Positions 1-9,387 of a stretch of DNA of 64,000 nt are shown one piece after another. This stretch comes from Pseudomonadota bacterium (GTDB lineage: Bacteria > Pseudomonadota > Alphaproteobacteria > Rhizobiales > Rhizobiaceae), in assembly GCA_023451735.1 (NCBI GenBank), contig JAEXYH010000052.1:59313-123312 (forward strand), read 5' to 3'. The position numbers and the translations under genes are program-made. Within the stretch, counting starts at the first letter, position 1; every line of letters starts with the position of its first letter. Below the pieces are notes generated by a model. It searched no databases, was not told the DNA's origin, and saw only the letters and a program-made list of their open reading frames with translations.

Positions 1-3000
1 TCGACAAGGCGATCGAACATTATCGCCACGCCGAGAGCTTCCAGAGCGAGCTGACACAAGCGTGGACCCGCACCCAGATGCAGATGCGCCATCTCGGCGT
101 CACCTCGCAGGATGCGGCCGCGTTCCAGCATCTCGCCCGTTATCTCGTCTATCCCGACATGCAGCTTCGCGCCGACCAGCAGACGCTGCAGGCCGGCATG
201 CAGGCGCAGTCGGGCCTGTGGAAATCATCCGTCTCCGGCGACCTGCCCATCTTCACGCTCAGGATCAATGACGAGGCCGACCTGCCGGTGGCCAAGGAAG
301 CGATCCTTGGGCAGCAGTATCTGCGTTCGCGCGGCGTTGTTTCCGATCTCGTGATCTTCAACGAGCGGGCTGCCGAAGACGCGCAGGACATGCAGCAGTC
401 GATCGAGCAGATGGCGACCCGCATGGGCCAAGAAGGCGGACGCACGCATGTCTTCACGCTGCGCCGTGATCTTCTGGAAGGTGCCGGCGCCGATGGCCTC
501 ATCGCCGCTTCGCGCGTCGTGCTGCATGCCCGCAACGGCCAGTTCGGGGACCAGCTCAACCGCACCAGCACGATCTTTGCGCCGTCGACGGAACAGCAGA
601 TCGAAGCCGATCGTCGTCCTCTCATCAACGGCGAAATCTTCGCCGCGCCGGAAATCCTGCCCAAGGAACCGACCGATCTGGAATTCTGGAACGGTATCGG
701 CGGCTTCTCGGAAGAAGGCAACGAATATGTGGTTCGCCTCAATGGCGGCCAGTCGACGCCGCAGCCGTGGATCAACGTCATCTCCAACGATACGTTCGGC
801 TTCCACGTTTCGGCCGAAGGCTCCGGCTTCTCCTGGGCGGAAAACTCACGCGACTACCAGCTGACACCGTGGACCAACGATCTCGTCATCAACCGTCCGG
901 GCGAAGGCTTTTATGTCTTCGACACGGAAAGCGGCAAGGTATATACGCCGTTCGCCGCGCTCTCCCGCCGTCCGGAAGTCCTGTTCGAAGCCCGCCATGG
1001 CCTTGGCTATTCGGTCTTCTCATCGGAAGAGGACGGGCTGAAGCTGGAAGTGACGCAGACCGTCGACCGGACCCGTCATGCCAAGTTCTCTCATATGAAG
1101 CTGAGAAACTCCGGCTCGGAAACCAAAAAGCTGAAGCTTTACGGTTATGTCGAATGGCTGCTGGGCGCGAACACGGCAAAGACCGTTCCCTTCATCCTGC
1201 CTTCGCGGGACGAGGCGACCGGCACGCTGTTTGCCACCAACGCCTTCAGCATCAACTTCAGCCGCTTCGCCTTCCTCGGCATGAGCGAGATGCCGACCGG
1301 CTTCACGGCAAGCCGCCGTGAATTCATCGGGCGCTTCGGTACAGTGCAGCTGCCGGCTGCGGTGACGGGTGCGTCGTCGCTCAGCGGTTCGCTCGATCTC
1401 GACGGCGATCCATGCGCGGCACTTGCCTATGACGTGGAGCTTGCTCCGGGTCAGGAAACCGAAGTCACCTTCTTCCTCGGCGATGCCGCGACGAAGGAGG
1501 AGGCGGTTGCGCTTTCCGCCGAGCTCAAGACCGTCAGGTTCGACGGAGCGCTTGCGGCAAACCGCGGCTTCTGGAACGAGTTTACCGGGCGTCTCAAAAT
1601 CTCGACGCCGGACAAGTCGCTCGACAACATGGTCAACCACTGGCTGCCCTATCAGGCGCTCGGTTGCCGCATCATGGCCCGTACCGCCTTCTATCAGGCG
1701 TCGGGTGCATTCGGCTTCCGCGACCAGTTGCAGGATACGCTGGCCTTCCTCGTGCACGAGCCGTCGCTGGCCCGTCGTCAGATCATCAATGCGGCGTCGC
1801 GCCAGTTCAAGGAAGGCGACGTGATGCACTGGTGGCTGCCGCATAATGGCTCCGGTGTACGCACGACGATCTCGGACGACGTCGTGTGGCTTGCCTATGC
1901 CGTGAATCAGTATGTTTCGGTCACCGGTGACGCGACCATTCTGGACGAGCAACTGCCGTTCCTCTCCGGTCCGATCCTCGAAAAGACGAAGCACGATGCC
2001 TTCATCCAGCCCGAGGTGACGAACGATATCGCTGACCTCTACGAACATGCGGCGCGTGCGCTCGATCTGGCGATCGACCGTACCGGCGACATGGGGCTGC
2101 CGTTGATGCTCGGCGGCGACTGGAACGACGGCATGAACCGTGTCGGCGTTGCCGGCCGCGGCATGAGCGTCTGGCTCGGCTGGTTCCTGGCGGCCGCACT
2201 TCGCGACTTCATCCCTTATGCCGAAGCGCGCAAGGACAAGAAGCGCGTCGACCGCTGGAAGAAGCATATCGACACGCTGAAGGATGCGCTCGAAACCGAT
2301 GGCTGGGACGGCGACTATTATCGTCGCGGCTATTTCGATGACGGCACGCCGCTCGGCTCCGCCAAGAGCGACGAATGCCGCATCGACAGCCTCGGCCAGT
2401 CGTGGAGCGTACTTTCCGGAGAAGGCCGGATGGACCGCCGCGACCAGGCGATGGATGCGGTGATGAAACAGCTGGTGGACGAAGAGGCGGGTATCATCCG
2501 TCTGTTCACCCCGCCGTTCGAAAAGACCCGCCAGGATCCCGGCTACATCAAGGCCTATCCGCCGGGTGTCCGTGAAAACGGTGGTCAGTACACGCATGCC
2601 GCCATCTGGGTCGTGCTGGCACTGGCGCAGATGAAGCGTGGTGACGATGCCTGGAAGTGCTTCCAGATATTGAACCCGATCAACCACGCGCTGACCTGCG
2701 AGGCGGCCGATACCTACCGCGTCGAGCCCTATGTCGTGGCCGCCGATGTCTATGGCGCCGGCGACTATCAGAGCCGCGGCGGCTGGACCTGGTACACGGG
2801 TTCCGCCGGCTGGCTCTACCGCGCTGCGATCGAAGGCATTCTCGGCATCAAGCGCAATGGCGATCGACTGACCGTCGATCCGTCGCTGCCGACCGGCTGG
2901 GATGGTTTCGAGGCCGAACTGACGATCGACGGCAAGACCCATGCGATCAAGGTGGCAGACGGCACTGTCACCGTCGACGGCAAGAAGGTCGATAAGGATG

Positions 3001-3026
3001 GCGGGTTTCTTCTCTCAGCCAAATAA
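1..3026 (+). CDS. ndvB: Cyclic beta-1,2-glucan synthase, C-terminal part (partial, 5' end outside window)
   Basis: The reading frame is already open at the first bases (codons from base 3) and gives about 1007 residues to the stop. The family is usually near 2800 residues, so only the last third is here. The visible part is the GH94 phosphorylase-like module: a beta-sandwich region followed by an alpha-barrel with the GFRDQLQD and GGDWNDG motifs. The Asp of WND, near visible residue 709, is the family's general acid. In this family the GH94 module trims and controls the chain length of the periplasmic cyclic glucan made by the N-terminal glycosyltransferase, an inner-membrane enzyme needed for osmoadaptation and host interaction. 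A strong hairpin follows the stop. The identity is secure; the missing N-terminal part cannot be judged. Confidence 0.95.
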   Translation, partial: DKAIEHYRHAESFQSELTQAWTRTQMQMRHLGVTSQDAAAFQHLARYLVYPDMQLRADQQTLQAGMQAQSGLWKSSVSGDLPIFTLRINDEADLPVAKEAILGQQYLRSRGVVSDLVIFNERAAEDAQDMQQSIEQMATRMGQEGGRTHVFTLRRDLLEGAGADGLIAASRVVLHARNGQFGDQLNRTSTIFAPSTEQQIEADRRPLINGEIFAAPEILPKEPTDLEFWNGIGGFSEEGNEYVVRLNGGQSTPQPWINVISNDTFGFHVSAEGSGFSWAENSRDYQLTPWTNDLVINRPGEGFYVFDTESGKVYTPFAALSRRPEVLFEARHGLGYSVFSSEEDGLKLEVTQTVDRTRHAKFSHMKLRNSGSETKKLKLYGYVEWLLGANTAKTVPFILPSRDEATGTLFATNAFSINFSRFAFLGMSEMPTGFTASRREFIGRFGTVQLPAAVTGASSLSGSLDLDGDPCAALAYDVELAPGQETEVTFFLGDAATKEEAVALSAELKTVRFDGALAANRGFWNEFTGRLKISTPDKSLDNMVNHWLPYQALGCRIMARTAFYQASGAFGFRDQLQDTLAFLVHEPSLARRQIINAASRQFKEGDVMHWWLPHNGSGVRTTISDDVVWLAYAVNQYVSVTGDATILDEQLPFLSGPILEKTKHDAFIQPEVTNDIADLYEHAARALDLAIDRTGDMGLPLMLGGDWNDGMNRVGVAGRGMSVWLGWFLAAALRDFIPYAEARKDKKRVDRWKKHIDTLKDALETDGWDGDYYRRGYFDDGTPLGSAKSDECRIDSLGQSWSVLSGEGRMDRRDQAMDAVMKQLVDEEAGIIRLFTPPFEKTRQDPGYIKAYPPGVRENGGQYTHAAIWVVLALAQMKRGDDAWKCFQILNPINHALTCEAADTYRVEPYVVAADVYGAGDYQSRGGWTWYTGSAGWLYRAAIEGILGIKRNGDRLTVDPSLPTGWDGFEAELTIDGKTHAIKVADGTVTVDGKKVDKDGGFLLSAK

Positions 3027-3056
3027 GCCGCCGGACCAACAGATCACATGACATGG

Positions 3057-3092
3057 CATCGCCCCGTAAACCAATCGGTTTTCGGGGCGATG
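3057..3092 (+). terminator. Hairpin terminator after ndvB
   Basis: CATCGCCCCG pairs with CGGGGCGATG, and the helix continues inward as AAACC/GGTTT around an AATC loop with one T-T mismatch. The sequence after it is only moderately T-rich (cttgtttg). It lies 31 bases after the ndvB stop. The remaining 230 bases up to the DeoR gene hold no feature I can support. Confidence 0.6.
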
Positions 3093-3327
3093 CTTGTTTG
3101 GGGGCTTTGCAGAATCGCGTCCGGCCGAGATCTCACAGCGGCAATTGACTTTCATCACATGGAGATATGAGAGGTATGTGCCAACCATCGCCCGTCGAGC
3201 ATCAAATCTGTTTTTGGAAGATGGATTTGGATCAAGCTCTCGTCGATGGATGTTGCGATTCGCGCAGACATATTTCGTGTTTTGCACGATGTTGCGTATT
3301 TTTGCCGATTCATGCATGATCTCGGAT

Positions 3328-4140
3328 ATGGATCATTTTGTTAGTGAAAGACAGGCGCAGATACTTGCGGAACTTCGCGTTAAAGGGCGTGTTGCGGCGC
3401 AGGATCTGGCACAGGCTTTCGGCGTTTCGGAAGACACGATACGGCGCGATTTGCGGGAAATGGCCGGGCGCGGAGAATGCGAGCGGGTCTATGGTGGGGC
3501 GCTGCTGCCGAGTGGACAGACCATTCCGCTAAAAATTCGTATCGCCGAGCAGCCGGATCGCAAGGTTGTGCTGGGACAAAAGGTCGTGGAGCTGCTTGCT
3601 GAAGACAGCGTCGTTTTCTTCGATGCAGGCTCGACCAATCTCGCCATCGCCCGCAGCCTTCCCGAGAATTTTCGGCTGACTGCCGTCACCAATACGCCGG
3701 CAATTGCCGCAGAACTCTCCGGTCGACCGGGTATCGAGCTGATCGTAATCGGAGGGAAGGTGGACCCGTCCGTCGGGGGCGCGATAGATTCGACCGCAAT
3801 TCGGCAACTGGAAACGATACGGCCGGACTTGTGCATTCTCGGGGCTTGCGGCCTGACACTTGAAGACGGGCTGGCCGCCGATATTTTCGAGGATGCCACC
3901 TTCAAGCGCTTGGCCTGTGCCGCCAGCAGAGGCAGCCTTGCCGCCGTCACTTCCGATAAGCTGGGCCTTCGGGCATCATTTCAGGTGCATGCGCTTCAGG
4001 CGCCGTTGTCGCTCGTGTTCGAAGCCGATGCGAACGACTTGCTGGTGGAAAAAATAGTTCTCCAAGGTGTCGAGGCACATCGATGCGGTCCCGTCACCTC
4101 AATCAACGAAAAAAGTGTATCAAGAGGAAATACCCCATGA
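3328..4140 (+). CDS. DeoR-family transcriptional regulator
   Basis: A 270-residue repressor-type protein. The N-terminal winged helix carries the DeoR signature (ERQAQILAEL near the start, then VSEDTIRRDL at about residues 33-42), and a DeoRC sugar-phosphate-sensing domain follows, including the FFDAGSTN motif. An upstream in-frame ATG at 3316 is possible, and the frame is open much further upstream, but ATG 3328 puts the conserved ERQ helix in its usual place. The stop overlaps the start of the MFS gene (ATGA), so the two are translationally coupled and the regulator probably controls that transporter. DeoR proteins usually respond to phosphorylated sugars; the ligand here is unknown. Confidence 0.9.
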   Translation: MDHFVSERQAQILAELRVKGRVAAQDLAQAFGVSEDTIRRDLREMAGRGECERVYGGALLPSGQTIPLKIRIAEQPDRKVVLGQKVVELLAEDSVVFFDAGSTNLAIARSLPENFRLTAVTNTPAIAAELSGRPGIELIVIGGKVDPSVGGAIDSTAIRQLETIRPDLCILGACGLTLEDGLAADIFEDATFKRLACAASRGSLAAVTSDKLGLRASFQVHALQAPLSLVFEADANDLLVEKIVLQGVEAHRCGPVTSINEKSVSRGNTP

Positions 4141-5330
4141 GCCAATCCGAGATCGAGAAGGCGAGCCGCCCGCTTGGATCCTATCTGACCAAGGAAAGGG
4201 CCGGGGTTGCGCTTCTCTTCCTGATGAACGGTTTCATGATCGGTTCATGGGCACCGAAAATCCCGGAATTCGCCTCGCGGCTTGGGCTGAGCGAAAAGGA
4301 ACTGGGATTGATGATCCTGGCCTTTGGTCTCGGCTCCATCATCATGATGCCGATTGCCGGCAGCCAGATCGCCCGTTTCGGCTCCAGCACCGTTTCCAAA
4401 TTCGCGGCTGTGCTTCTGACGCCCTTGCTGCTGCTGCTTTCGCTGACTGGGGATGTATGGACCGGTGTTATCGCAATCTCGCTGTTCGGCGGATTGATCG
4501 GTGCCATGGATGTGGCGATGAATGCCAATGCGGTGGCCACCGAAAAACATATGCGGCGGGCGATCATGTCATCCTGCCACGCCTTCTGGAGCCTCGGCGG
4601 GCTGCTGGGCGCTTCCAGCGGAGGTTTCCTGATCCAGAGACTTGGGGTTTTGAGCCACTCCATCGTGGTTACGTTGATTGCCGCGCTGATGGTCGTCCTT
4701 TGCTGGAAGATCGTCCTGCACGACGCGCCGCATCCCGACGAGCAGAAGGACGAGACGCGAAGCCGGCTACCGCGCTCGCCGCTGCCCTGGCTGATCGGCG
4801 TGATCGCACTGTTCTGCATGATCCCGGAAGGAGCTATCCTCGACTGGGGCGCGCTCTACATGCGCAACGAACTCGGCGCATCGGTGGCGCTGTCCGGTTT
4901 CGCCTTCGCCGGATTTTCCCTCACCATGGCAATCATGCGCTTTGCCGGTGATCTCATCCGCGACCGCCTCGGCGCGGTCATGACGCTTCGAATCTGCGGA
5001 GCGATCGCGATCTGCGGGCTGGCCATCATTGGCCTTGCAACGAACACGACGGTCGCAATTGCAGGTTTTGCGCTGGCCGGCATCGGTATTTCAAACATGG
5101 TGCCGATCGTGTTTTCCGCCGCCGGCAATCTGCCGGGCATGGCGGCAGGTGTCGGACTTTCGGTGGTTACGACGATGGGCTATTCCGGCATTCTGCTGGC
5201 ACCGTCAGTGATCGGTTTCGTCGCCGAACATACCGGGCTGGCGTCGATCTTTCTCGCGCTGTCGGGTTTTCTTGTGGTCGTGCTGGTGGTGTCCCGGCTT
5301 GCCCGACATGCGGATGGTGCGCACCATTGA
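4137..5330 (+). CDS. MFS transporter, sugar permease type (YbjJ/FucP-like)
   Basis: A 397-residue inner-membrane protein with about twelve hydrophobic segments and MFS-type loops. It begins MSQSEIEKASRP, with the first membrane helix around residues 20-40. ATG 4137 is chosen because it overlaps the upstream stop as ATGA and has AGAGGAAA just before it; longer in-frame starts upstream would run into the regulator gene. The sequence resembles the YbjJ/fucose-permease-like branch more than drug exporters. Pairing with a DeoR regulator suggests uptake or efflux of a sugar or sugar derivative, but the substrate is not visible in the sequence. Confidence 0.85.
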   Translation: MSQSEIEKASRPLGSYLTKERAGVALLFLMNGFMIGSWAPKIPEFASRLGLSEKELGLMILAFGLGSIIMMPIAGSQIARFGSSTVSKFAAVLLTPLLLLLSLTGDVWTGVIAISLFGGLIGAMDVAMNANAVATEKHMRRAIMSSCHAFWSLGGLLGASSGGFLIQRLGVLSHSIVVTLIAALMVVLCWKIVLHDAPHPDEQKDETRSRLPRSPLPWLIGVIALFCMIPEGAILDWGALYMRNELGASVALSGFAFAGFSLTMAIMRFAGDLIRDRLGAVMTLRICGAIAICGLAIIGLATNTTVAIAGFALAGIGISNMVPIVFSAAGNLPGMAAGVGLSVVTTMGYSGILLAPSVIGFVAEHTGLASIFLALSGFLVVVLVVSRLARHADGAHH

Positions 5331-5427
5331 GGCGGCTGCCGTAAAACTGACACGGCTCGGTGGTTGACAAGCGGCAATGCATACGCCACCTGAAATGCAA
5401 CTCTGCTTGAGGCACCGAGACCCGACC

Positions 5428-6681
5428 ATGACATCACCCATCGACTTTGATCCGAAACCGCGCCGTCAGACCGTTGCGGTCGATGTGGGCGGGGTCATCG
5501 TGGGGGGCGGTGCGCCGGTCGTCGTGCAGTCGATGACCAATACGGACACGGCCGATGTCGATGCGACGGTTGCGCAGGTCGCAGCACTCTACAAGGCTGG
5601 TTCGGAAATCGTGCGCATCACGGTCGATCGTGATGAAAGTGCGGCTGCAGTGCCGAAGGTGCGTGAGCGTCTGCTGCGGCTCGGTTTGGATGTACCGCTT
5701 GTCGGCGACTTCCATTATATCGGCCACAAGCTTCTCTCCGATCATCCGGCCTGTGCCGAAGCGTTGGCGAAATACCGTATCAATCCGGGCAATGTCGGCT
5801 TCAAGGACAAGAAGGACAAGCAGTTCGCCGACATCATCGAGATGGCGATCCGCTACGACAAGCCGGTGCGTATCGGCGTCAACTGGGGATCACTCGACCA
5901 GGATTTGCTGACCACTCTGATGGACCGCAATGCGGAAGCCGGCTCGCCGCTTTCTGCCCGCCAAGTCATGCATGAGGCGATCGTACAGTCGGCGCTGATT
6001 TCCGCCGAGCTTGCCGAAAGCATCGGCCTGCCGCGCAACCGCATCATTCTTTCGGCGAAGGTCAGCCAGGTTCAGGACTTGATCGCCTGCTATTCCATGC
6101 TGGCAGAACGCTCCAATCACGCGCTGCATCTCGGCCTCACGGAGGCCGGCATGGGGTCGAAGGGTATCGTCGCCTCTTCGGCGGCCATGGGTTATGTCTT
6201 GCAGCACGGGATCGGCGACACGATCCGTGTGTCGCTGACGCCGGAGCCGAATGGCGACCGCACGAAGGAAGTGCAGGTGGCTCAGGAAATCCTGCAGGTC
6301 ATGGGTTTTCGGCAGTTCATTCCGGTCGTTGCTGCGTGTCCCGGCTGCGGGCGCACCACGTCCACCGTGTTCCAGGAACTCGCCCAGAACATTCAGGCAG
6401 ACATCCGCAAGAACATGCCGATCTGGCGTGAGAAATATCCGGGTGTCGAGGCCCTGAACGTCGCCGTCATGGGCTGCATCGTCAATGGACCAGGCGAAAG
6501 CAAACATGCCGATATCGGCATATCGCTGCCGGGCACAGGCGAGACGCCGTCCGCCCCCGTTTTTATCGACGGCAAGAAGGCAATGACATTGAAAGGGCCC
6601 AATATTGCGGGCGATTTCGAGAAGCTGGTTACCGATTACATCGAAAACCGTTTCGGCCAGAACCGAACTGCAGCTGAGTAA
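5428..6681 (+). CDS. ispG: 4-hydroxy-3-methylbut-2-en-1-yl diphosphate synthase (IspG/GcpE)
   Basis: A 417-residue cytoplasmic iron-sulfur enzyme of the MEP isoprenoid pathway that reductively opens MEcPP to HMBPP. The TIM-barrel part begins TVAVDVGGVIVGGGAPVV. The C-terminal [4Fe-4S] domain has the paired cysteines of CPGCG (about residues 304 and 307) and the third in GCIVNGPGE (about 350). ATG 5428 gives the usual length; the frame extends upstream to 5377 without conserved sequence. It fits functionally with ispA 0.8 kb downstream on the other strand, since both make isoprenoid precursors. Confidence 0.96.
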   Translation: MTSPIDFDPKPRRQTVAVDVGGVIVGGGAPVVVQSMTNTDTADVDATVAQVAALYKAGSEIVRITVDRDESAAAVPKVRERLLRLGLDVPLVGDFHYIGHKLLSDHPACAEALAKYRINPGNVGFKDKKDKQFADIIEMAIRYDKPVRIGVNWGSLDQDLLTTLMDRNAEAGSPLSARQVMHEAIVQSALISAELAESIGLPRNRIILSAKVSQVQDLIACYSMLAERSNHALHLGLTEAGMGSKGIVASSAAMGYVLQHGIGDTIRVSLTPEPNGDRTKEVQVAQEILQVMGFRQFIPVVAACPGCGRTTSTVFQELAQNIQADIRKNMPIWREKYPGVEALNVAVMGCIVNGPGESKHADIGISLPGTGETPSAPVFIDGKKAMTLKGPNIAGDFEKLVTDYIENRFGQNRTAAE

Positions 6682-6756
6682 ATCACTTCCCGTTTCCTTG
6701 TTTTGCCGCATTTCGTGGTAAGGAAGTGCGACCACCTAGGACGGGAAACGATTCGA

Positions 6757-7416
6757 ATGCTCAAGAAATTTGCCATCGTCGCGCTGGCCGCGACCTTCCT
6801 TTCTGCCTGCACCACGACCGACCCGTATACGGGCGAGCAGAAGGTTTCCAACACTGCGGGCGGCGCCGCAATCGGTGCCGGTATCGGCGCTCTCGGCGGT
6901 CTCGTGATCGGCGGCGGCAACAAGGGCCGCAATGCGCTGATCGGTGCCGCAATCGGCGGTCTCGCCGGTGGCGCGATCGGCAATTACATGGACCGCCAGG
7001 AGTCGGAACTGCGCCAGCAGCTTCAGGGCACCGGCGTTTCTGTAACGCGCCAGGGCGACCGCATCATCCTCAACATGCCGTCGAACATCACCTTTGCCAC
7101 CGACCAGGATCAGGTTATTCCGCCATTCTACCCGACGCTCGATTCCGTTGCGATCGTGCTCAACAAATTCGGCAAGACCTATATCGACGTGAACGGCCAC
7201 ACCGACTCGACGGGCAGCCTGCAGTATAACCAGGGCCTCTCCGAGCGTCGTGCAGCCTCTGTCGCCAACTATCTCGGCGGACGTGGCGTCGACCAGCGCC
7301 GTATCTCCACCATGGGCTTCGGTCCGTCGCAGCCGGTCGCGTCGAACGCAACGCCGGACGGCCGCGCGCAGAACCGCCGCGTCGAAGTGGCGATCGCGCC
7401 GATCGAGCAGCAATAA
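6757..7416 (+). CDS. OmpA-family lipoprotein with glycine zipper
   Basis: A 219-residue envelope lipoprotein. The signal peptide ends in a lipobox L15-S16-A17-C18. A Gly/Ala-rich glycine-zipper region follows (about residues 34-85), then a C-terminal OmpA-like peptidoglycan-binding domain (about 110-219) with the motif NGHTDSTG and the NRRVEV ending. This is the YiaD/Pal-like layout: lipid anchor in the outer membrane, peptidoglycan contact in the periplasm. ATG 6757 is the only start that places a signal peptide at the N-terminus. The exact role (YiaD-like or another) cannot be told from sequence alone. Confidence 0.9.
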   Translation: MLKKFAIVALAATFLSACTTTDPYTGEQKVSNTAGGAAIGAGIGALGGLVIGGGNKGRNALIGAAIGGLAGGAIGNYMDRQESELRQQLQGTGVSVTRQGDRIILNMPSNITFATDQDQVIPPFYPTLDSVAIVLNKFGKTYIDVNGHTDSTGSLQYNQGLSERRAASVANYLGGRGVDQRRISTMGFGPSQPVASNATPDGRAQNRRVEVAIAPIEQQ

Positions 7417-7425
7417 TAAGCAAAA

Positions 7426-7456
7426 CCCACCGCCGGCTGCTCAAGCTGGCGGTGGG
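7426..7456. terminator. Bidirectional terminator between the OmpA-family gene and ispA
   Basis: CCCACCGCC (7426-7434) pairs with GGCGGTGGG (7448-7456). On the minus strand the hairpin is followed by ttttgcttatt, so it is a good terminator for ispA; on the plus strand the tail is weaker. It sits between convergent genes. Confidence 0.75.
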
Positions 7457-7482
7457 CTCTTCCTTCAAGGCCGATTTTTGGT

Positions 7483-8406
7483 CTAGCTTTGGCGATTGGC
7501 GACGAAACGTGCTGCCTGCTGCAGGGTTTCGGCTGTCGCGCCATAGGGCGAAAGCAGATCAACGGCTTCCGCCGTCAGCATATTCAGCGTCTTTTCCGCC
7601 CATTCCATTCCGTGCAATCCGACCAGCGTGCCCTTGCCGCGTCCAGCATCCTTGCCGGCTGCCTTGCCGAGCGTTGCCGCATCGGAGGTGACGTCAAGAA
7701 GGTCATCGGCGAGCTGGAAGGCGAGGCCGATCTTTTCGCCAAAAAGCCTCAGGCGCTTGCGGTCGTCATCGGATGCTCCGGCGATGACCGGACCGGATTC
7801 ACAGGCGAAACGAAGCAGTGCGCCGGTTTTCATCGCCTGCAGTGTGCGGATTCCAGCCTCATCGGGTGCCTTCTTTTCCGCAGCCAGATCGAGCGCCTGT
7901 CCGCCGGCCATGCCGCCGACACCGGCGGCGCGTGCCAGCGCCGAAATGAGCTGCACCTTGCCGTCAGCTGCAAGCTGCGTTTCCTTTGCCGAGATGATGT
8001 CGAAGGCATAAGTCAGCAGGCTGTCGCCCGCGAGGATCGCGACGGCTTCGTCAAAAGCCTTGTGCACCGTCGGCTGGCCGCGGCGCAGGTCGTCGTCGTC
8101 CATCGCGGGCAGATCGTCATGAATGAGTGAATAACAATGCAGGCATTCGAGTGCCGCACCGATGCGCAACGCCGCCTCATGATTGCCGCCGAAGAGGGCG
8201 GCACTCTCGATGACAAGGAAAGGACGCAACCGTTTGCCGCCATTTAGCGTTCCGTGGCGCATGGCGGCGGTGAGATTTTCCGGCCGGACGATTTCGTCTT
8301 CCAGCGCCTGCGGTGAAAGCAGGCGCATCAGCAAGGCTTCCGTCGCGACGGCGCTTTGCTTCAGCCGGGTTTCGAAATGTGTCTGGTCGACAGGCTTGGT
8401 GCTCAT
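7483..8406 (-). CDS. ispA: Polyprenyl synthetase, farnesyl diphosphate synthase (IspA)
   Basis: A 307-residue trans-prenyltransferase that condenses IPP with DMAPP/GPP to give FPP. The first aspartate-rich motif is seen at DDLPAMDDDD (from about residue 97) and the second at QLADDLLD (about 234-238). Two residues between the first aspartates and an overall length near 300 fit the bacterial short-chain group. ATG 8406 (MSTKPVDQTHF) is preferred; an in-frame GTG at 8454 would add 16 residues. Geranylgeranyl specificity cannot be excluded by eye. No exonuclease VII small subunit or dxs gene is next to it, unlike in enterobacteria. Confidence 0.9.
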   Translation of the reverse strand: MSTKPVDQTHFETRLKQSAVATEALLMRLLSPQALEDEIVRPENLTAAMRHGTLNGGKRLRPFLVIESAALFGGNHEAALRIGAALECLHCYSLIHDDLPAMDDDDLRRGQPTVHKAFDEAVAILAGDSLLTYAFDIISAKETQLAADGKVQLISALARAAGVGGMAGGQALDLAAEKKAPDEAGIRTLQAMKTGALLRFACESGPVIAGASDDDRKRLRLFGEKIGLAFQLADDLLDVTSDAATLGKAAGKDAGRGKGTLVGLHGMEWAEKTLNMLTAEAVDLLSPYGATAETLQQAARFVANRQS

Positions 8407-8591
8407 GGCCGCTGTGTTGCATGCCGCCAAAGCGCTGGCAACGGGATTCACCACCCCACAGGAAGTTTAACGCGAAAGACTCGTCACACGCGGCCATACT
8501 GGCTATGAAACATCGGGTTGCTTATCGGGGCTGTTGGGGACTTCGTTTGGACATCACGCCAGATCGACAGACTGAGGAAGAGGATGCCGCC

Positions 8592-9293
8592 ATGCCGCGA
8601 CGGCAAAAGGCGGGATCGCTGTCGCGTGTCGCAAGGCATGTGGTTCTGGTTCTCGTCGCACTTCTGATCCTGCCCTACCTACTCATTCCCGTTTATGCCG
8701 TGCCGTTTACCCGACCCGTCTCGACACTAATGCTGTCGGAGCTGTTTCTCCTGCGCGGCTATGATCGACGGTGGATGGATATCGATGACATTTCGCCCAA
8801 TCTGGTGCGCGCCGTGATGATGTCGGAAGACGGGCAGTTCTGCTTTCATGGCGGGGTCGATTGGAAGCAGATGCGTGGCGTGATGCAGGATGCGCTTGAT
8901 GGCGAAGCGACGCGGGGCGCCAGTACGATCTCCATGCAGGCCGCCAAGAACCTGTTCCTGTGGAACGGCCGCTTTTTCGTGCGCAAGGTGCTGGAAATGC
9001 CGCTGGCGATTGCTGCCGATACGATGTGGACGAAGCGGAGAATGCTGGAAATCTATCTCAACGTCGCTGAATGGGGGCCAGGTATCTATGGCGCGGAGGC
9101 GGCGGCTCAACACTATTTCAAGGTGAGCGCATCGAAACTCAGCGCCAGCCAAGCCGCCCTTCTGGCGGTCGCATTGCCCAATCCGTTCACCCGTGTTGCC
9201 AGCAAGCCCGGACGTGGCATGCGTCGCCTTGCTGCGCTGATAGATCGTCGCGCGAAGAATTCCGGCGAATATATCAAATGCATTTATGGGTGA
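8592..9293 (+). CDS. mtgA: Monofunctional biosynthetic peptidoglycan transglycosylase (MtgA)
   Basis: A 233-residue GT51 enzyme polymerising lipid II into glycan strands at the outer face of the inner membrane. An N-terminal signal anchor lies at about residues 15-38. The catalytic Glu is in SEDGQFCFHGG; the other GT51 motifs are GASTISMQ and LEIYLNVAEWGPGIYG. There is no transpeptidase domain, which marks it as MtgA and not a class A PBP. ATG 8592 is preceded by GAGGAAGAGG. The gene stands alone, divergent from ispA. It is a little shorter than some homologues at the C-terminus but ends normally. Confidence 0.93.
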   Translation: MPRRQKAGSLSRVARHVVLVLVALLILPYLLIPVYAVPFTRPVSTLMLSELFLLRGYDRRWMDIDDISPNLVRAVMMSEDGQFCFHGGVDWKQMRGVMQDALDGEATRGASTISMQAAKNLFLWNGRFFVRKVLEMPLAIAADTMWTKRRMLEIYLNVAEWGPGIYGAEAAAQHYFKVSASKLSASQAALLAVALPNPFTRVASKPGRGMRRLAALIDRRAKNSGEYIKCIYG

Positions 9294-9387
9294 GATCGGA
9301 ACTTGTCGTTGGAAATAGCGGTCGTCATTTGTCAGTCTTGTGCATGACATAAAAGCTCAGGACATCGAGTTAATCCGGACGATACCC

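Noticed and set aside
1020..2942. 640-codon open frame on the minus strand
   Set aside because: It lies fully antisense to the conserved ndvB coding sequence; high third-position GC removes stops in this frame.
9298..9322. GGAAC-N16-CGGT before the DUF1868 gene as an EcfG promoter
   Set aside because: One mismatch in the short -10 element and overlap with the mtgA end; not strong enough to call.
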